Shown one piece after another: positions 1 to 7,670 of a stretch of DNA of 18,684 nucleotides; positions within the stretch are counted from its first letter, which is position 1; every line of letters begins with the position of its first letter. The stretch spans positions 1 through 18,684 of the forward strand of contig CAYOVG010000106.1 in NCBI GenBank assembly GCA_964407285.1, read 5' to 3'. Below the pieces are notes generated by a model, which was not told the DNA's origin, searched no databases, and worked only from the letters and a program-made list of their open reading frames with translations. A program made the position numbers and the translations under genes. Origin of the DNA: CAYOVG01 sp964407285. Lineage in GTDB: Bacteria; Desulfobacterota; Syntrophobacteria; Syntrophobacterales; Syntrophobacteraceae.

Positions 1-1963
1 GCCAGGACTCCACCATGGTCGTCAGCGCCTGGCTGAGGGCCCCTATCTCATCGCTTCGCGTCAGCGTTACGTTCGTTCGTAAATCCCCTTCGGCAAGCCT
101 GGTGGCGCTTTCGGCCAGATCGATGATGGGCTTCGAAATGGTGGTGGAAAAGTAGTAGGTCAATCCCGCCATGATGAGCATCACCGCCAGTCCGATCACG
201 ATGATCCAGTTCCTCAGGCTTGTCGCCGGAGCTTCCATTTCAGCCAGGTCGACTTTCGTAATGAGCGCCCACCTCATGCCCGCTACATCCAGGGGCGTAT
301 AGACGGACAGCACCGGAACTCCCCGGTAATCGGTGGTGATCATGTTTCCTTCCTCGCCTTCGAGCGCTTTGCGGCAGTCTTCGGTGTCGATGCCGTTCTT
401 GTCGATGCTTCCGGCAAAGGATGCTTTGACGGAATGCGAGACGGGGTCGAGATAGGAATTGGAGCGCATTCGCTTGTCGTGGCCCACGAGGTAGCACTCG
501 CCGGTCTTCCCCATCCCCTGCCGCTGAAGCATCCTGTAGTTGATGGCGTCCACGGAAAGTTGCCCCACGAGCACAAGTTCCACCTCGCCGTCATGGATGA
601 GGGGCGCGGCCATGAAAGCCGCGGCATCGTTATTGGCGGGACCGTAGAGTTCGAAGTCGATTATTCCGGGCTGTTTGGTTGCTATTACCTGCTTGACGAG
701 TTTGCCGAGGTTCGTGTCGTTGTACTTACCATTGAGCAGGTTGGTTTGGTATTCGGGCCGCTGATAGCTCGTATAGAAGCAGTATCCGTCTCCGTTCATC
801 AGGAGGAAGTCCTGGAACAGGCTTTGTTCCTTGTATTTCATCAGCAGGTCCGCATCCTCGCCTTCCAGCTTCGGAGCGAGAGACTCCACGGCATTCTTTT
901 CCACGATGACAGCCCAGCGCATGCCATGGAGATCGATAGGGGAATAGGCTGTCAGAACCGTATTCCCGTCGGCGTTACGAAGGATGTCGGCCCCGATCTT
1001 GCCGGAAAGAGCATTCCGGACGGCGCTGTCGTTTACCTGTTGTTTTCCGGCGCCGGGAGGCGGGGACGCTTTGCCTGGATTGTTCTCATCGTCCGAGTGG
1101 GAATCAAAGCGGACAATCCTGTCGCTCCCGATCAGGTGGCATTGGCCGGTATTTCCCAAGCCGGTTCTGTCCTGCACGATCTGGTTGATACGATCGTAGC
1201 GAATCTGGACGGCAAGGAGTCCGAGTATCCGGCCATCCTTAGTGAAGATGGGGACTCCGGCGAATGCGACGCTTTCACCATCCAACGGGGCATAGGGCTC
1301 GAAATCGACCACTGCCCGCTGTCCGGATTTCACGACCTTTTCCATCAGCTTATGGAGGCCGCTGTCCTTGTAGGGGCCGTAGCGCAGGTTGGCGCCCAGG
1401 TCTTTCCGTCCGGAAGTGGAAAACATAACGTGCCCGTGCAGGGCGCAAATCAGGAAGATATCGGAAAAGCTGTCGTCGCCTCCCCTGGACAGGTGCACAT
1501 CCTTTCCATACAGATCGATGATGGTCTTGTACTCGGGTGAGAGCACATCAAACGGCCCGTCGGCCTGCGTCGATATATTTTCGTGATACTCTCTGAGTTT
1601 TTCGAAGAGGACCTTCACATAGTGGCCGTCTGCAAGGGTTTCCATCTCCCTCAGCACCATCTCGAAGTAGTTCTCGATCCGGCTCTTCTTAAGGTCCCGG
1701 ATCGAACTCAAAGCGTTCAACTCGCCCGCTCTCTCCGACCACACCATATCGTGCAAAACATTCATGCCCATGGAGAGTCTTTTGAAAAGCCGGGTGACAT
1801 CCTCTTTTTTCGTCGTCCGGACCGTGGTGAGCTTATTGAGGGTCTCCCTGCTCAGGGCCGCCTTCGAGTGGTAGTACGATACCGCCCCCATGGCTGCAAT
1901 GGACAACACGACCAGGGAGACGAACATGAGCTGCATTTTGCTCTTGAGGCTACTCATTTTCAT
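1..1963 (-). CDS. Methyl-accepting chemotaxis protein with tandem double-Cache sensor and HAMP (3' end off window)
   Basis: Membrane chemoreceptor, the likely input for the CheA encoded just upstream. The 654 visible codons stay open to the left edge. The start is ATG at 1963, with GGAGGA at 1971-1976, 7 nt upstream. TM1 spans about residues 11-30 and TM2 about 586-606, leaving roughly 555 periplasmic residues. A HAMP domain follows and reaches the edge (RSDEIGALSQ near the cut). The periplasmic part contains two similar units about 215 residues apart: GNTGQCHLIGSD near 270 matches GKTGECYLVGHD near 485, and GMRWAVIV matches GMRWALIT. I read these as two dCache_1 domains, a family that usually binds small organic ligands. 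The cytoplasmic signalling hairpin is not in the window, so a kinase or cyclase output is formally possible, but position after cheA favours an MCP. It starts 33 bp after the cheA stop. Confidence 0.88.
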   Translation of the reverse strand, partial: MKMSSLKSKMQLMFVSLVVLSIAAMGAVSYYHSKAALSRETLNKLTTVRTTKKEDVTRLFKRLSMGMNVLHDMVWSERAGELNALSSIRDLKKSRIENYFEMVLREMETLADGHYVKVLFEKLREYHENISTQADGPFDVLSPEYKTIIDLYGKDVHLSRGGDDSFSDIFLICALHGHVMFSTSGRKDLGANLRYGPYKDSGLHKLMEKVVKSGQRAVVDFEPYAPLDGESVAFAGVPIFTKDGRILGLLAVQIRYDRINQIVQDRTGLGNTGQCHLIGSDRIVRFDSHSDDENNPGKASPPPGAGKQQVNDSAVRNALSGKIGADILRNADGNTVLTAYSPIDLHGMRWAVIVEKNAVESLAPKLEGEDADLLMKYKEQSLFQDFLLMNGDGYCFYTSYQRPEYQTNLLNGKYNDTNLGKLVKQVIATKQPGIIDFELYGPANNDAAAFMAAPLIHDGEVELVLVGQLSVDAINYRMLQRQGMGKTGECYLVGHDKRMRSNSYLDPVSHSVKASFAGSIDKNGIDTEDCRKALEGEEGNMITTDYRGVPVLSVYTPLDVAGMRWALITKVDLAEMEAPATSLRNWIIVIGLAVMLIMAGLTYYFSTTISKPIIDLAESATRLAEGDLRTNVTLTRSDEIGALSQALTTMVESW

Positions 1964-1996
1964 TTCCGGTTCCTCCGAGGTGGATGCTGGATGCTT

Positions 1997-3733
1997 CTAT
2001 GCATCGCGTTTCACGATTACTCCCATATCCACGATGAGAGTAACGCTTCCGTCTGCCAGGATTGACGCGCCCTCGATACCTTCAACCTTCCCCAGGTAGT
2101 CCCCGAGGGACTTCATTACGATCTCCTGCTTTCCCACCAGTTCATCCACTGCGAGGGCAACCCTTTTCTCCGCCGGCCCGACAACGACAATGGGATGCAT
2201 TCCCTTCGTAATACCGGATGTCGCCTCGGGACCGCATTTCAGCATGGAGCCGAGTTTTTTTAAGGGGTACGCCACCCCTCGAATGAAAACCACCTCTTGC
2301 TTCTCCATCGTCTTGATTTCGGAGGAATCCAGCAGGATGGTTTCCCGCACGGAACTCAACGGCAGGGCGTAGGTGAGGTCCGAGACCTTTACCAACAGCA
2401 CCTGCAATGTGGCCAGCGTGAGAGGTAGCTGGATCTGGAACATGGTCCCTTTTCCGGGAGCCGTCCGGACGTCTATCATGCCGCGGAGCTTGAGCACGTG
2501 TTCCGCGACCACATCCATGCCCACTCCACGGCCGGATGTGTTCGTAACTTCCTCCGTCGTGCTGAATCCAGGTGAGAAGATCAACCGCACGGCCTGATCG
2601 GGAGTCAACGCCCGGGCTGCCTCCCTGCTGACGAATCCCTTGCGCACCGCTGTCGCTCTTATCGCTTCGGGATTTATACCTTCTCCATCATCGGCGACCT
2701 CGATAATGATGTTGTTTTGCTGGTGGCGGCACGAAAGCCCGAGCCTGCCGGTGGGGGACTTGCCCCTGCTCTCCCTCACACGAGGCGGTTCTATACCATG
2801 GTCGACGGCGTTTCGGAGCAAATGGATCAACGGATCATAGAGTTGCTCGATGATGGTTTTGTCCAGTTCCGTTTCCTGGCCTTCGATGGTGAACTCGACC
2901 TCTTTGTTCTTCTCACGCGCAAGTCCCCTTACGACACCGGGAAACTTGTTGAAAAGCCTCTCGGCGGGAACCATGCGCATACTCATCAGGCCGGCGTGCA
3001 TGTGGCCGGTGAGGCGATGGATCGCGGCGGCAATGGCGCTCAGGTTTTCATCCTTGAGACGTTCCGCGAATTCATTGAGCCTGTTGCGGTTGGTGATCAG
3101 TTCTCCCCCGAGATTCACCAGGTCGTCGAGCTTTCCGGTGGAGACGCGAATGGTTTCGGAACGGAAGACCTTGCGGATGAGGGGCGAAGCATCGTCCGGG
3201 GAAACGGATTCGCGGGACGGATCATCATCCATCGGATCTTCAGACAAAGCGTCAGGTAGAAGGCGCGAAGCGTCCCTTTCTGGACTGTCTGTCGCTTTCG
3301 CGGGAGGTGGGATGCAGTTCTCCCCCAGGGCTCGGGTCAGCTTCTCCACAATCGAGGAGATGTCGACGGACTCTCCTGTTCCCGCCGATGCCTTTGCTCT
3401 GAGGGCGCCGAGGATTTCCAGGCCCTCGAACATGGTATCGATTATCGTGGCATTGACCTGGAGAGCCCCTTTTCTGACGGCGCCGAAAACATCTTCCATC
3501 CTGTGGGCGAGCCGGCTCATGTCGTGGAGTCCGACAAACGAGGCTGTCCCCTTGAGGGTATGGACGTTGCGGAAGATCTCGTTGATCACTTCCTCGCTGC
3601 GAGGGTCTTCCTCCAGCCGCGCAAGCCTGGTATTCAACGTATCCAGGTGCTCCTGGGACTCCTCCATGAAGTCGTCGAACATCTGCTTGAGCAGTTGAGC
3701 ATCCAGATCATCGGTGTCGGGCCCGTTATCCAT
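1997..3733 (-). CDS. cheA: Chemotaxis histidine kinase CheA lacking a recognisable P2 domain
   Basis: Autophosphorylating kinase that passes phosphate to CheY (and to CheB if present). From ATG 3733 it has 578 residues. An Hpt (P1) domain covers about 10-115, with phospho-acceptor His58 in HTLKGT. A low-complexity acidic linker follows (about 140-190), with no room for a normal CheY-binding P2 domain. The dimerisation helices are at about 192-260. The HATPase has an N box (HLLRNAVDHG, 304-313), G1 (DDGEGIN, 348-354), F box (FSPGF, about 386-390) and G2 (GRGVGMDVV, 401-409). A CheW-like P5 domain covers about 440-575. A TTG at 3838 would add 35 residues that look unlike a CheA N-terminus; the ATG directly before the Hpt domain is preferred although its Shine-Dalgarno sequence is weak. 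A 167-bp gap separates it from cheY. Confidence 0.96.
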   Translation of the reverse strand: MDNGPDTDDLDAQLLKQMFDDFMEESQEHLDTLNTRLARLEEDPRSEEVINEIFRNVHTLKGTASFVGLHDMSRLAHRMEDVFGAVRKGALQVNATIIDTMFEGLEILGALRAKASAGTGESVDISSIVEKLTRALGENCIPPPAKATDSPERDASRLLPDALSEDPMDDDPSRESVSPDDASPLIRKVFRSETIRVSTGKLDDLVNLGGELITNRNRLNEFAERLKDENLSAIAAAIHRLTGHMHAGLMSMRMVPAERLFNKFPGVVRGLAREKNKEVEFTIEGQETELDKTIIEQLYDPLIHLLRNAVDHGIEPPRVRESRGKSPTGRLGLSCRHQQNNIIIEVADDGEGINPEAIRATAVRKGFVSREAARALTPDQAVRLIFSPGFSTTEEVTNTSGRGVGMDVVAEHVLKLRGMIDVRTAPGKGTMFQIQLPLTLATLQVLLVKVSDLTYALPLSSVRETILLDSSEIKTMEKQEVVFIRGVAYPLKKLGSMLKCGPEATSGITKGMHPIVVVGPAEKRVALAVDELVGKQEIVMKSLGDYLGKVEGIEGASILADGSVTLIVDMGVIVKRDA

Positions 3734-3900
3734 GGGAAACCCTGTTTCTGTGCGGGGCCTCGACGATCGTTCAAGACCTCCGCTCGAGCCGAGGTGGCGA
3801 AACACGGACAGGTGACGCTCTTCAGAACCTCGAGGCAAATGGTGGCATGAATCCTTGTTGTCGAAACGACGATCGAGACCGGTTCCGCGATTCGGCTTGC

Positions 3901-4269
3901 TTACGGGTTCAACAGGCGTTCGACGGCCGCAAGGAGTTCTGTGGGCTTGAACGGTTTTACGATATACGCCGTCGCGCCCAGCGACATTGCCCGTTCCTTG
4001 TCGTCGTCCTGTCCCTCGGTTGTGAGCATGATAACGGGCAGACCGGAATAATTCTCATCCAATCTGACCTTCTTCAGAAATTCCAGCCCATCCATCCGGG
4101 GCATGTTGATATCCAGAACGATGATATCGAAAGGGGTCCTTGCCAGCAGTTCGAGCGCCTCCAGGCCATCTTCCGCGGAAGATACTTGAAAGCCCTTACT
4201 CTTGAGCGAGAATTCCACCAGCTTCCGCACACTCGTCGAATCGTCGACGGCCAAGACCTTTTTCTTCAT
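3901..4269 (-). CDS. cheY: Single-domain response regulator, CheY type
   Basis: Stand-alone receiver domain of 122 aa that accepts phosphate from CheA and presumably signals to the flagellar switch or another motility output. The full catalytic set is visible: acidic pair Asp9-Asp10, phospho-acceptor Asp53 in IVLDINMP, Thr83 in MLTTEGQ and Lys105 in VKPF. No output domain follows. The frame is open further upstream, but ATG 4269 directly begins the conserved KKKVLAVDDS strand and has GGGAG about 6 nt upstream, so it is the start. A small hairpin lies just 5' of that ribosome binding site. The gene sits between cheR and cheA. A CheY-like regulator of a non-flagellar pathway cannot be excluded from sequence alone. 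Confidence 0.94.
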   Translation of the reverse strand: MKKKVLAVDDSTSVRKLVEFSLKSKGFQVSSAEDGLEALELLARTPFDIIVLDINMPRMDGLEFLKKVRLDENYSGLPVIMLTTEGQDDDKERAMSLGATAYIVKPFKPTELLAAVERLLNP

Positions 4270-4282
4270 AAGTACTCCCTCT

Positions 4283-4303
4283 ATACCGCGAAATCCACGG
4301 TAT
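4283..4303 (-). promoter_or_regulatory. Hairpin immediately upstream of the cheY ribosome binding site
   Basis: On the minus strand ATACCGTG and CGCGGTAT form an 8-bp stem with one T.G pair and a 5-nt loop. It ends a few bases before the GGGAG preceding the cheY ATG. Such a position could protect a processed 5' end or tune translation. There is no T-run, so it is not a terminator. Only the pairing is seen; the function is inferred. Confidence 0.4.
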
Positions 4304-4402
4304 CTTCCTTCATCCATGTTGCGACTCCGGGGTGGCCGGTTGTCATATATATCACAAAGCACCGGGAATCAGAGAAGCTTTTTGCGATCGATCGGGCCGG
4401 CG

Positions 4403-5233
4403 TCATAACGGCCGCCTGTACACCACTGAATGCTCGAGCCGGACGATCTCGAAGAGATCCGATATACGGGCGAGGCTCTCGGAGTGGCCGAGGAAGAGGT
4501 ATCCCCCCTTGCCGAGGGATTGATACAGGTTACCGGCGCACCTGGCTTTGTCGCTATCGTCGAAGTAAATAAGCAGGTTGCGGCAGAAAATGCAGTCGAT
4601 ATTCCCGAGCCGGTTCACGGCGAGCGGCTCCAGCAGATTGATCCTGGCAAAATTGACCATCTGCTTCACCTGGTCCCTGACCATGTACATGCCGTTGCCG
4701 ACGGGTTCGAAGTACTTCGCAAGCAGGTTTTTCGGAATATACCTCACGCTGTATTCGTCGTAAGTCGCTTCCCGAGCCGCGTACAGCGCTTTCTGGCTGA
4801 TGTCCGAAGCCGTGATCCGCACCTTCGGAAAACGCGCCCGCAAAGGGTGCTCCAGGATCATGATCGCAAGAGTGTACGCTTCCTCCCCCGTCGAACACCC
4901 CGCGCTCCATATCGTCAGAGGAGCCAGGCCTTTCCTGCGCTCGAGAAGCGACGGAACGGCCTCACGGCTGAAATCCTCCAACTGGTCTTCTTCACGGAAG
5001 AAGTATGTCTCGTTGATCGCGACGGCGTCGATCAGATTGTCCAGTTCATTGTCGCCTGCCGGGTCGTATTTAAGATAGTAGTAATAGTCCCTGGCGGTTT
5101 CCATATTGACGGCTCTGCATCGCTGGATCAGCCGCCGGTGCAGGAAGTTCATTTTGCTGTCGGCGAGCCGGATGCCGCTTCGCGCCTTGATTGCGTTTCG
5201 TATGTTATTGAAGTCCTCTGCCGATAAATCCAT
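4403..5233 (-). CDS. cheR: Chemotaxis receptor methyltransferase CheR
   Basis: S-adenosylmethionine-dependent glutamate methyltransferase that adapts chemoreceptors, here probably including the adjacent MCP. From ATG 5233 it has 276 aa. The N-terminal all-alpha CheR domain covers about 3-60, followed by the conserved AINETYFFRE (about 72-81). The SAM-binding loop WSAGCSTGEEAY is at 109-120, and ITASDIS at about 140-146 is the acidic strand. NIDCIFCRNLLIYFD (211-225) and GGYLFLGHSESL (243-254) are hallmark motifs. There is no C-terminal TPR or VWRYR-binding extension to speak of. A GTG at 5245 would add four residues; the ATG has GGAG 11 nt upstream and begins the conserved region. It lies 69 bp after the HEAT-repeat gene and 133 bp before cheY. 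Confidence 0.96.
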   Translation of the reverse strand: MDLSAEDFNNIRNAIKARSGIRLADSKMNFLHRRLIQRCRAVNMETARDYYYYLKYDPAGDNELDNLIDAVAINETYFFREEDQLEDFSREAVPSLLERRKGLAPLTIWSAGCSTGEEAYTLAIMILEHPLRARFPKVRITASDISQKALYAAREATYDEYSVRYIPKNLLAKYFEPVGNGMYMVRDQVKQMVNFARINLLEPLAVNRLGNIDCIFCRNLLIYFDDSDKARCAGNLYQSLGKGGYLFLGHSESLARISDLFEIVRLEHSVVYRRPL

Positions 5234-5281
5234 CCGACGCCACACTCCGCCTGAACTTCGAGCGATACCGGGTTAAGCATG

Positions 5282-5335
5282 GTACTATCCGGCATTCAAT
5301 TATCAACTATTCGGCATCAAGCATCCGGCGTGATG
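5282..5335 (-). repeat. Degenerate short-period (about 11 nt) repeat overlapping the 3' end of the HEAT gene
   Basis: On the minus strand the segment reads as imperfect units of the type GCCGGATGCTT / GATGCCGAATA / GAATGCCGGATA. It encodes the last residues of the HEAT protein (about HAGCLMPNS), its stop, and part of the gap to cheR. A shorter related run (GGATGCTGGATGC) lies at 1981-1994 beside the cheA stop. This is simple-sequence DNA of unknown role. Confidence 0.45.
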
Positions 5336-7225
5336 CTTTCCCAGTACGCCGTTGATCACCCTGCGCACTTCCTCGTCGGGATCTTCGGCCAGAGGCTTCA
5401 GAAAGGCGATAAGATCCGGATCTTTCATATCGCGTAGTGCTTCGATGGCGGAAATTCGAACCGGTCCTTTGTCTTCCCGAGCGCATACGCGCAACGGGAG
5501 AATGGCATTCTTGTCGCCGATTCGCCCGAGAGCGGTCGCCGCTGCGTACCGGACCCACATGTTTTCGTCATCGAGGGAAGCCAGGAGCGCGTCAAGGCTT
5601 CGTGGGTCGCCCAACTCCCCGAGCGCGACGGCCGCCGATTTGCGTACCTGCCAGTCTTCGTCCAGAAGGGCCATCACCAGGTGGCCCGCGGCCTGCAAGA
5701 CCTTGCGTTTCCCGAGTATGCCGGCCGCGAAGCGCCGCACGCCCCTCTCGGAATTGCTCAACGCATCGATCAAATGGCCGTTGGCCCTTCGATCCATGAT
5801 GAGTCCCAGGCACTGTATCGCTGCCTGCCGCACCTCCATTCTGTGGTGTTTGAGCAGTGGGGCCGCATGTTTGATGATCTCTCCCGTCCCGATCCTCCCA
5901 AGAGCTTCCGACGCCGCTTCCCGCACGCCGGCGCACCGGTCCTCCAGCAGGGGCATCAGGAACCGTATTGCCTTCACTGCTTTCAATGCGCCGAGGGAAA
6001 ATGCGGCCGCGCTTCGGACTTCCGCGTTCGGATCGTTCAGGTGGCCGATGAGGGGTTCCACCACACTACGGTCCTTAAAGCGCCCCAGTGTCCGTGCTGC
6101 AGTTTCGCGTATCGGGTCCGGCTCCTCTTCGAGCGCCCGCACGATTACCGGAATTGCCCCGGGGTCGCCGATTTCCCCCAGGACATCGATGAGCTCCTTT
6201 CGGACCTGCTCATCCTGGAGGTCGTAGATGCGCAACAGGTCATTCATGTGCCGGGCTCCGAGGTTCACGAGGGAACGGCGGGCCTCGCTTCGTATCGTGT
6301 CGTCGAAATCGGCCAGGTAACCCGTCAAGAGCGGTATATGGTCTTCGTTGCCGATAGCGCCCAAGGTCCAGACGGCGCCTCTCCTGATTGCGGGTTCGTG
6401 CACCGCCAGGGCGGAGGTTATAACCTCGTTGATATCCACGCCGCAGGCCTTTATGCGATCGACGACCCCACAGGGATGAAGCTGCTCGATCCTGGTCAGG
6501 GCCGTCAATGCCGCATGGACGATCATCTCGTTGTCCATCTTCATGACATCCAGGAGAAAATCGACCTGCGCCGGGTCGCCGATATTCCCCAGGGCTTCCA
6601 CCACCGCATGGCGTACCCATTCATCTTCCTGGTAAATGCGGAGGAGATGCGGGATGGCTTCCCGCGCCTGCAGGAGGCCGAGAGACTCCACGGCCGTGTA
6701 GCGCACCCACTCGTCATCCAGTATGCCGATGAGAAGGGGGATTGCCTTCGGTTCTCTAATTCTTCCCAGGGCTTCCACCGTGGCGTAGCGCACGTTTTCC
6801 TCGGGGTCCCCGAATGCCTTTTCGAGTATGGGAAAAGCCTCACGGAGGCCTGTCTTCCCGAGGATATCGGCCGCGAATATTCTTACGTCGGGGTCGGAAT
6901 CGAGCAGGTACTCCTCCACCTGGTCCAGCACCATGGGGCCCAGATGGCCGAGTATGGAAATTGCGCGGGAACGAATTCCCGGTTCCTCGCGGCGAAGAAC
7001 TTCGAGTAAAGCGGCAACGGCGCGCTCGTCGGCAAAATCCGTCAGCAGGCTTTCCACAACGGATCTCACTCGAGCGTTGGGGTCGGAAAGACCTTCTATC
7101 AGCACCGCATTTCCTTCGGGTATGCCGAGATCGCCGATCTCCCTGTACAGCTCGATCCGGCCGGCTTCGTCGGCCTCTTTCAGCCTGTTGAGGTATTCCT
7201 GCATCTCGATACTATCGGCCGGCAT
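5303..7225 (-). CDS. HEAT-repeat (PBS-lyase-like) scaffold protein, first gene of the chemotaxis operon
   Basis: A 640-residue solenoid with no visible enzymatic domain. It consists almost entirely of about 19-20 HEAT-like units of roughly 31 residues, each with a pattern such as VRxAAxxALGxIGDxxAIPxL. Clear examples end in VRYATVEALGRI, VRHAVVEALGNI and VRYAAATALGRIG. There is no signal peptide or membrane segment, so it should be cytoplasmic. ATG 7225 follows GAGAGGGGAAG; an internal ATG at 7204 is the alternative. The upstream extension to 7273 does not look like protein of this family. HEAT solenoids bind proteins, and leading an operon of cheR, cheY, cheA and mcp suggests a scaffold or adaptor in receptor signalling; that role is inference. 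The extreme C-terminus is encoded by simple-repeat DNA and is probably not conserved. Confidence 0.9.
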   Translation of the reverse strand: MPADSIEMQEYLNRLKEADEAGRIELYREIGDLGIPEGNAVLIEGLSDPNARVRSVVESLLTDFADERAVAALLEVLRREEPGIRSRAISILGHLGPMVLDQVEEYLLDSDPDVRIFAADILGKTGLREAFPILEKAFGDPEENVRYATVEALGRIREPKAIPLLIGILDDEWVRYTAVESLGLLQAREAIPHLLRIYQEDEWVRHAVVEALGNIGDPAQVDFLLDVMKMDNEMIVHAALTALTRIEQLHPCGVVDRIKACGVDINEVITSALAVHEPAIRRGAVWTLGAIGNEDHIPLLTGYLADFDDTIRSEARRSLVNLGARHMNDLLRIYDLQDEQVRKELIDVLGEIGDPGAIPVIVRALEEEPDPIRETAARTLGRFKDRSVVEPLIGHLNDPNAEVRSAAAFSLGALKAVKAIRFLMPLLEDRCAGVREAASEALGRIGTGEIIKHAAPLLKHHRMEVRQAAIQCLGLIMDRRANGHLIDALSNSERGVRRFAAGILGKRKVLQAAGHLVMALLDEDWQVRKSAAVALGELGDPRSLDALLASLDDENMWVRYAAATALGRIGDKNAILPLRVCAREDKGPVRISAIEALRDMKDPDLIAFLKPLAEDPDEEVRRVINGVLGKHHAGCLMPNS

Positions 7226-7394
7226 CTTCCCCTCTCTTCCCGAGCACCACTCAGAACCCCCTTTGGCCGTCAACGGACGCGGTCAGTCCTTGCGAACCGG
7301 AAAAGCGACGGCGTCGCTTGTTCGGCTATGCTCCATCATGCATGTTGCGGGCGGCGTTTATAGCGAAATATGAAGAAAGCTTTCCTCAAATGTT

Positions 7395-7423
7395 CATATA
7401 TAGGGTATCCGGTCTTCCGTCAA
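7395..7423 (-). promoter_or_regulatory. Candidate sigma70-type promoter of the chemotaxis operon
   Basis: On the minus strand TTGACG (7423-7418) and TATATG (7400-7395) are separated by exactly 17 bp. The -35 matches 5/6 and the -10 matches 4/6. Transcription would start near 7388, giving a leader of about 160 nt before the HEAT gene. No sigma28-type (TAAA-N15-GCCGATAA) site was noticed here. This is by-eye matching only. Confidence 0.4.
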
Positions 7424-7553
7424 TCGCGTTTTAAAGTGTGGGCTAGGAAGCGGGCTGTTGATGTGGCGCAAGGACGAACGCACGAGGCATGAAGCACCCG
7501 GCGGCATGTTGAAATAACGGAGGGGCAATGGATTATCCCGGAAAGGAGGCTTT

Positions 7554-7588
7554 CATCCGGTCACCGGGTAGAGCATCCGGTGACCGGG
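7554..7588. repeat. Two near-identical 15-bp palindromic sites, 20 bp apart
   Basis: CATCCGGTCACCGGG (7554-7568) and CATCCGGTGACCGGG (7574-7588) differ only at the central base. Each core (CCGGTNACCGG) is self-complementary around that base. The two cores also pair with each other as an 11-bp stem with a 9-nt loop. The centre-to-centre distance of 20 bp is about two helical turns. It lies 83 bp beyond the msrAB stop and about 130-160 bp upstream of the che promoter candidate. It could be a pair of operators or a hairpin terminator for msrAB; no T-run follows. Confidence 0.5.
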
Positions 7589-7670
7589 CGCCGGGTCGTT
7601 ACGGCTCTGCCGCTCCAACGTTGTGACAGGGCAGGGCGGGCGGGGGCGAACACGCGGGATTTCTTGCGAG

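Larger units (their letters stand above)
7226..7670. other. Gene-free region between msrAB and the chemotaxis operon
   Basis: This 445-bp stretch holds the promoter candidate at 7395-7423 and the paired palindromes at 7554-7588. No ORF with convincing codon pattern or ribosome binding site was seen in it, and no RNA gene was recognised. Confidence 0.6.

Noticed and set aside
434..1540. 368-codon plus-strand frame
   Set aside because: It is antisense to the chemoreceptor, which has a clear start, ribosome binding site, two Cache units and a HAMP domain.
5681..7009. 442-codon plus-strand frame
   Set aside because: It is the mirror of the HEAT-repeat gene; the repeat periodicity makes the opposite strand open as well.
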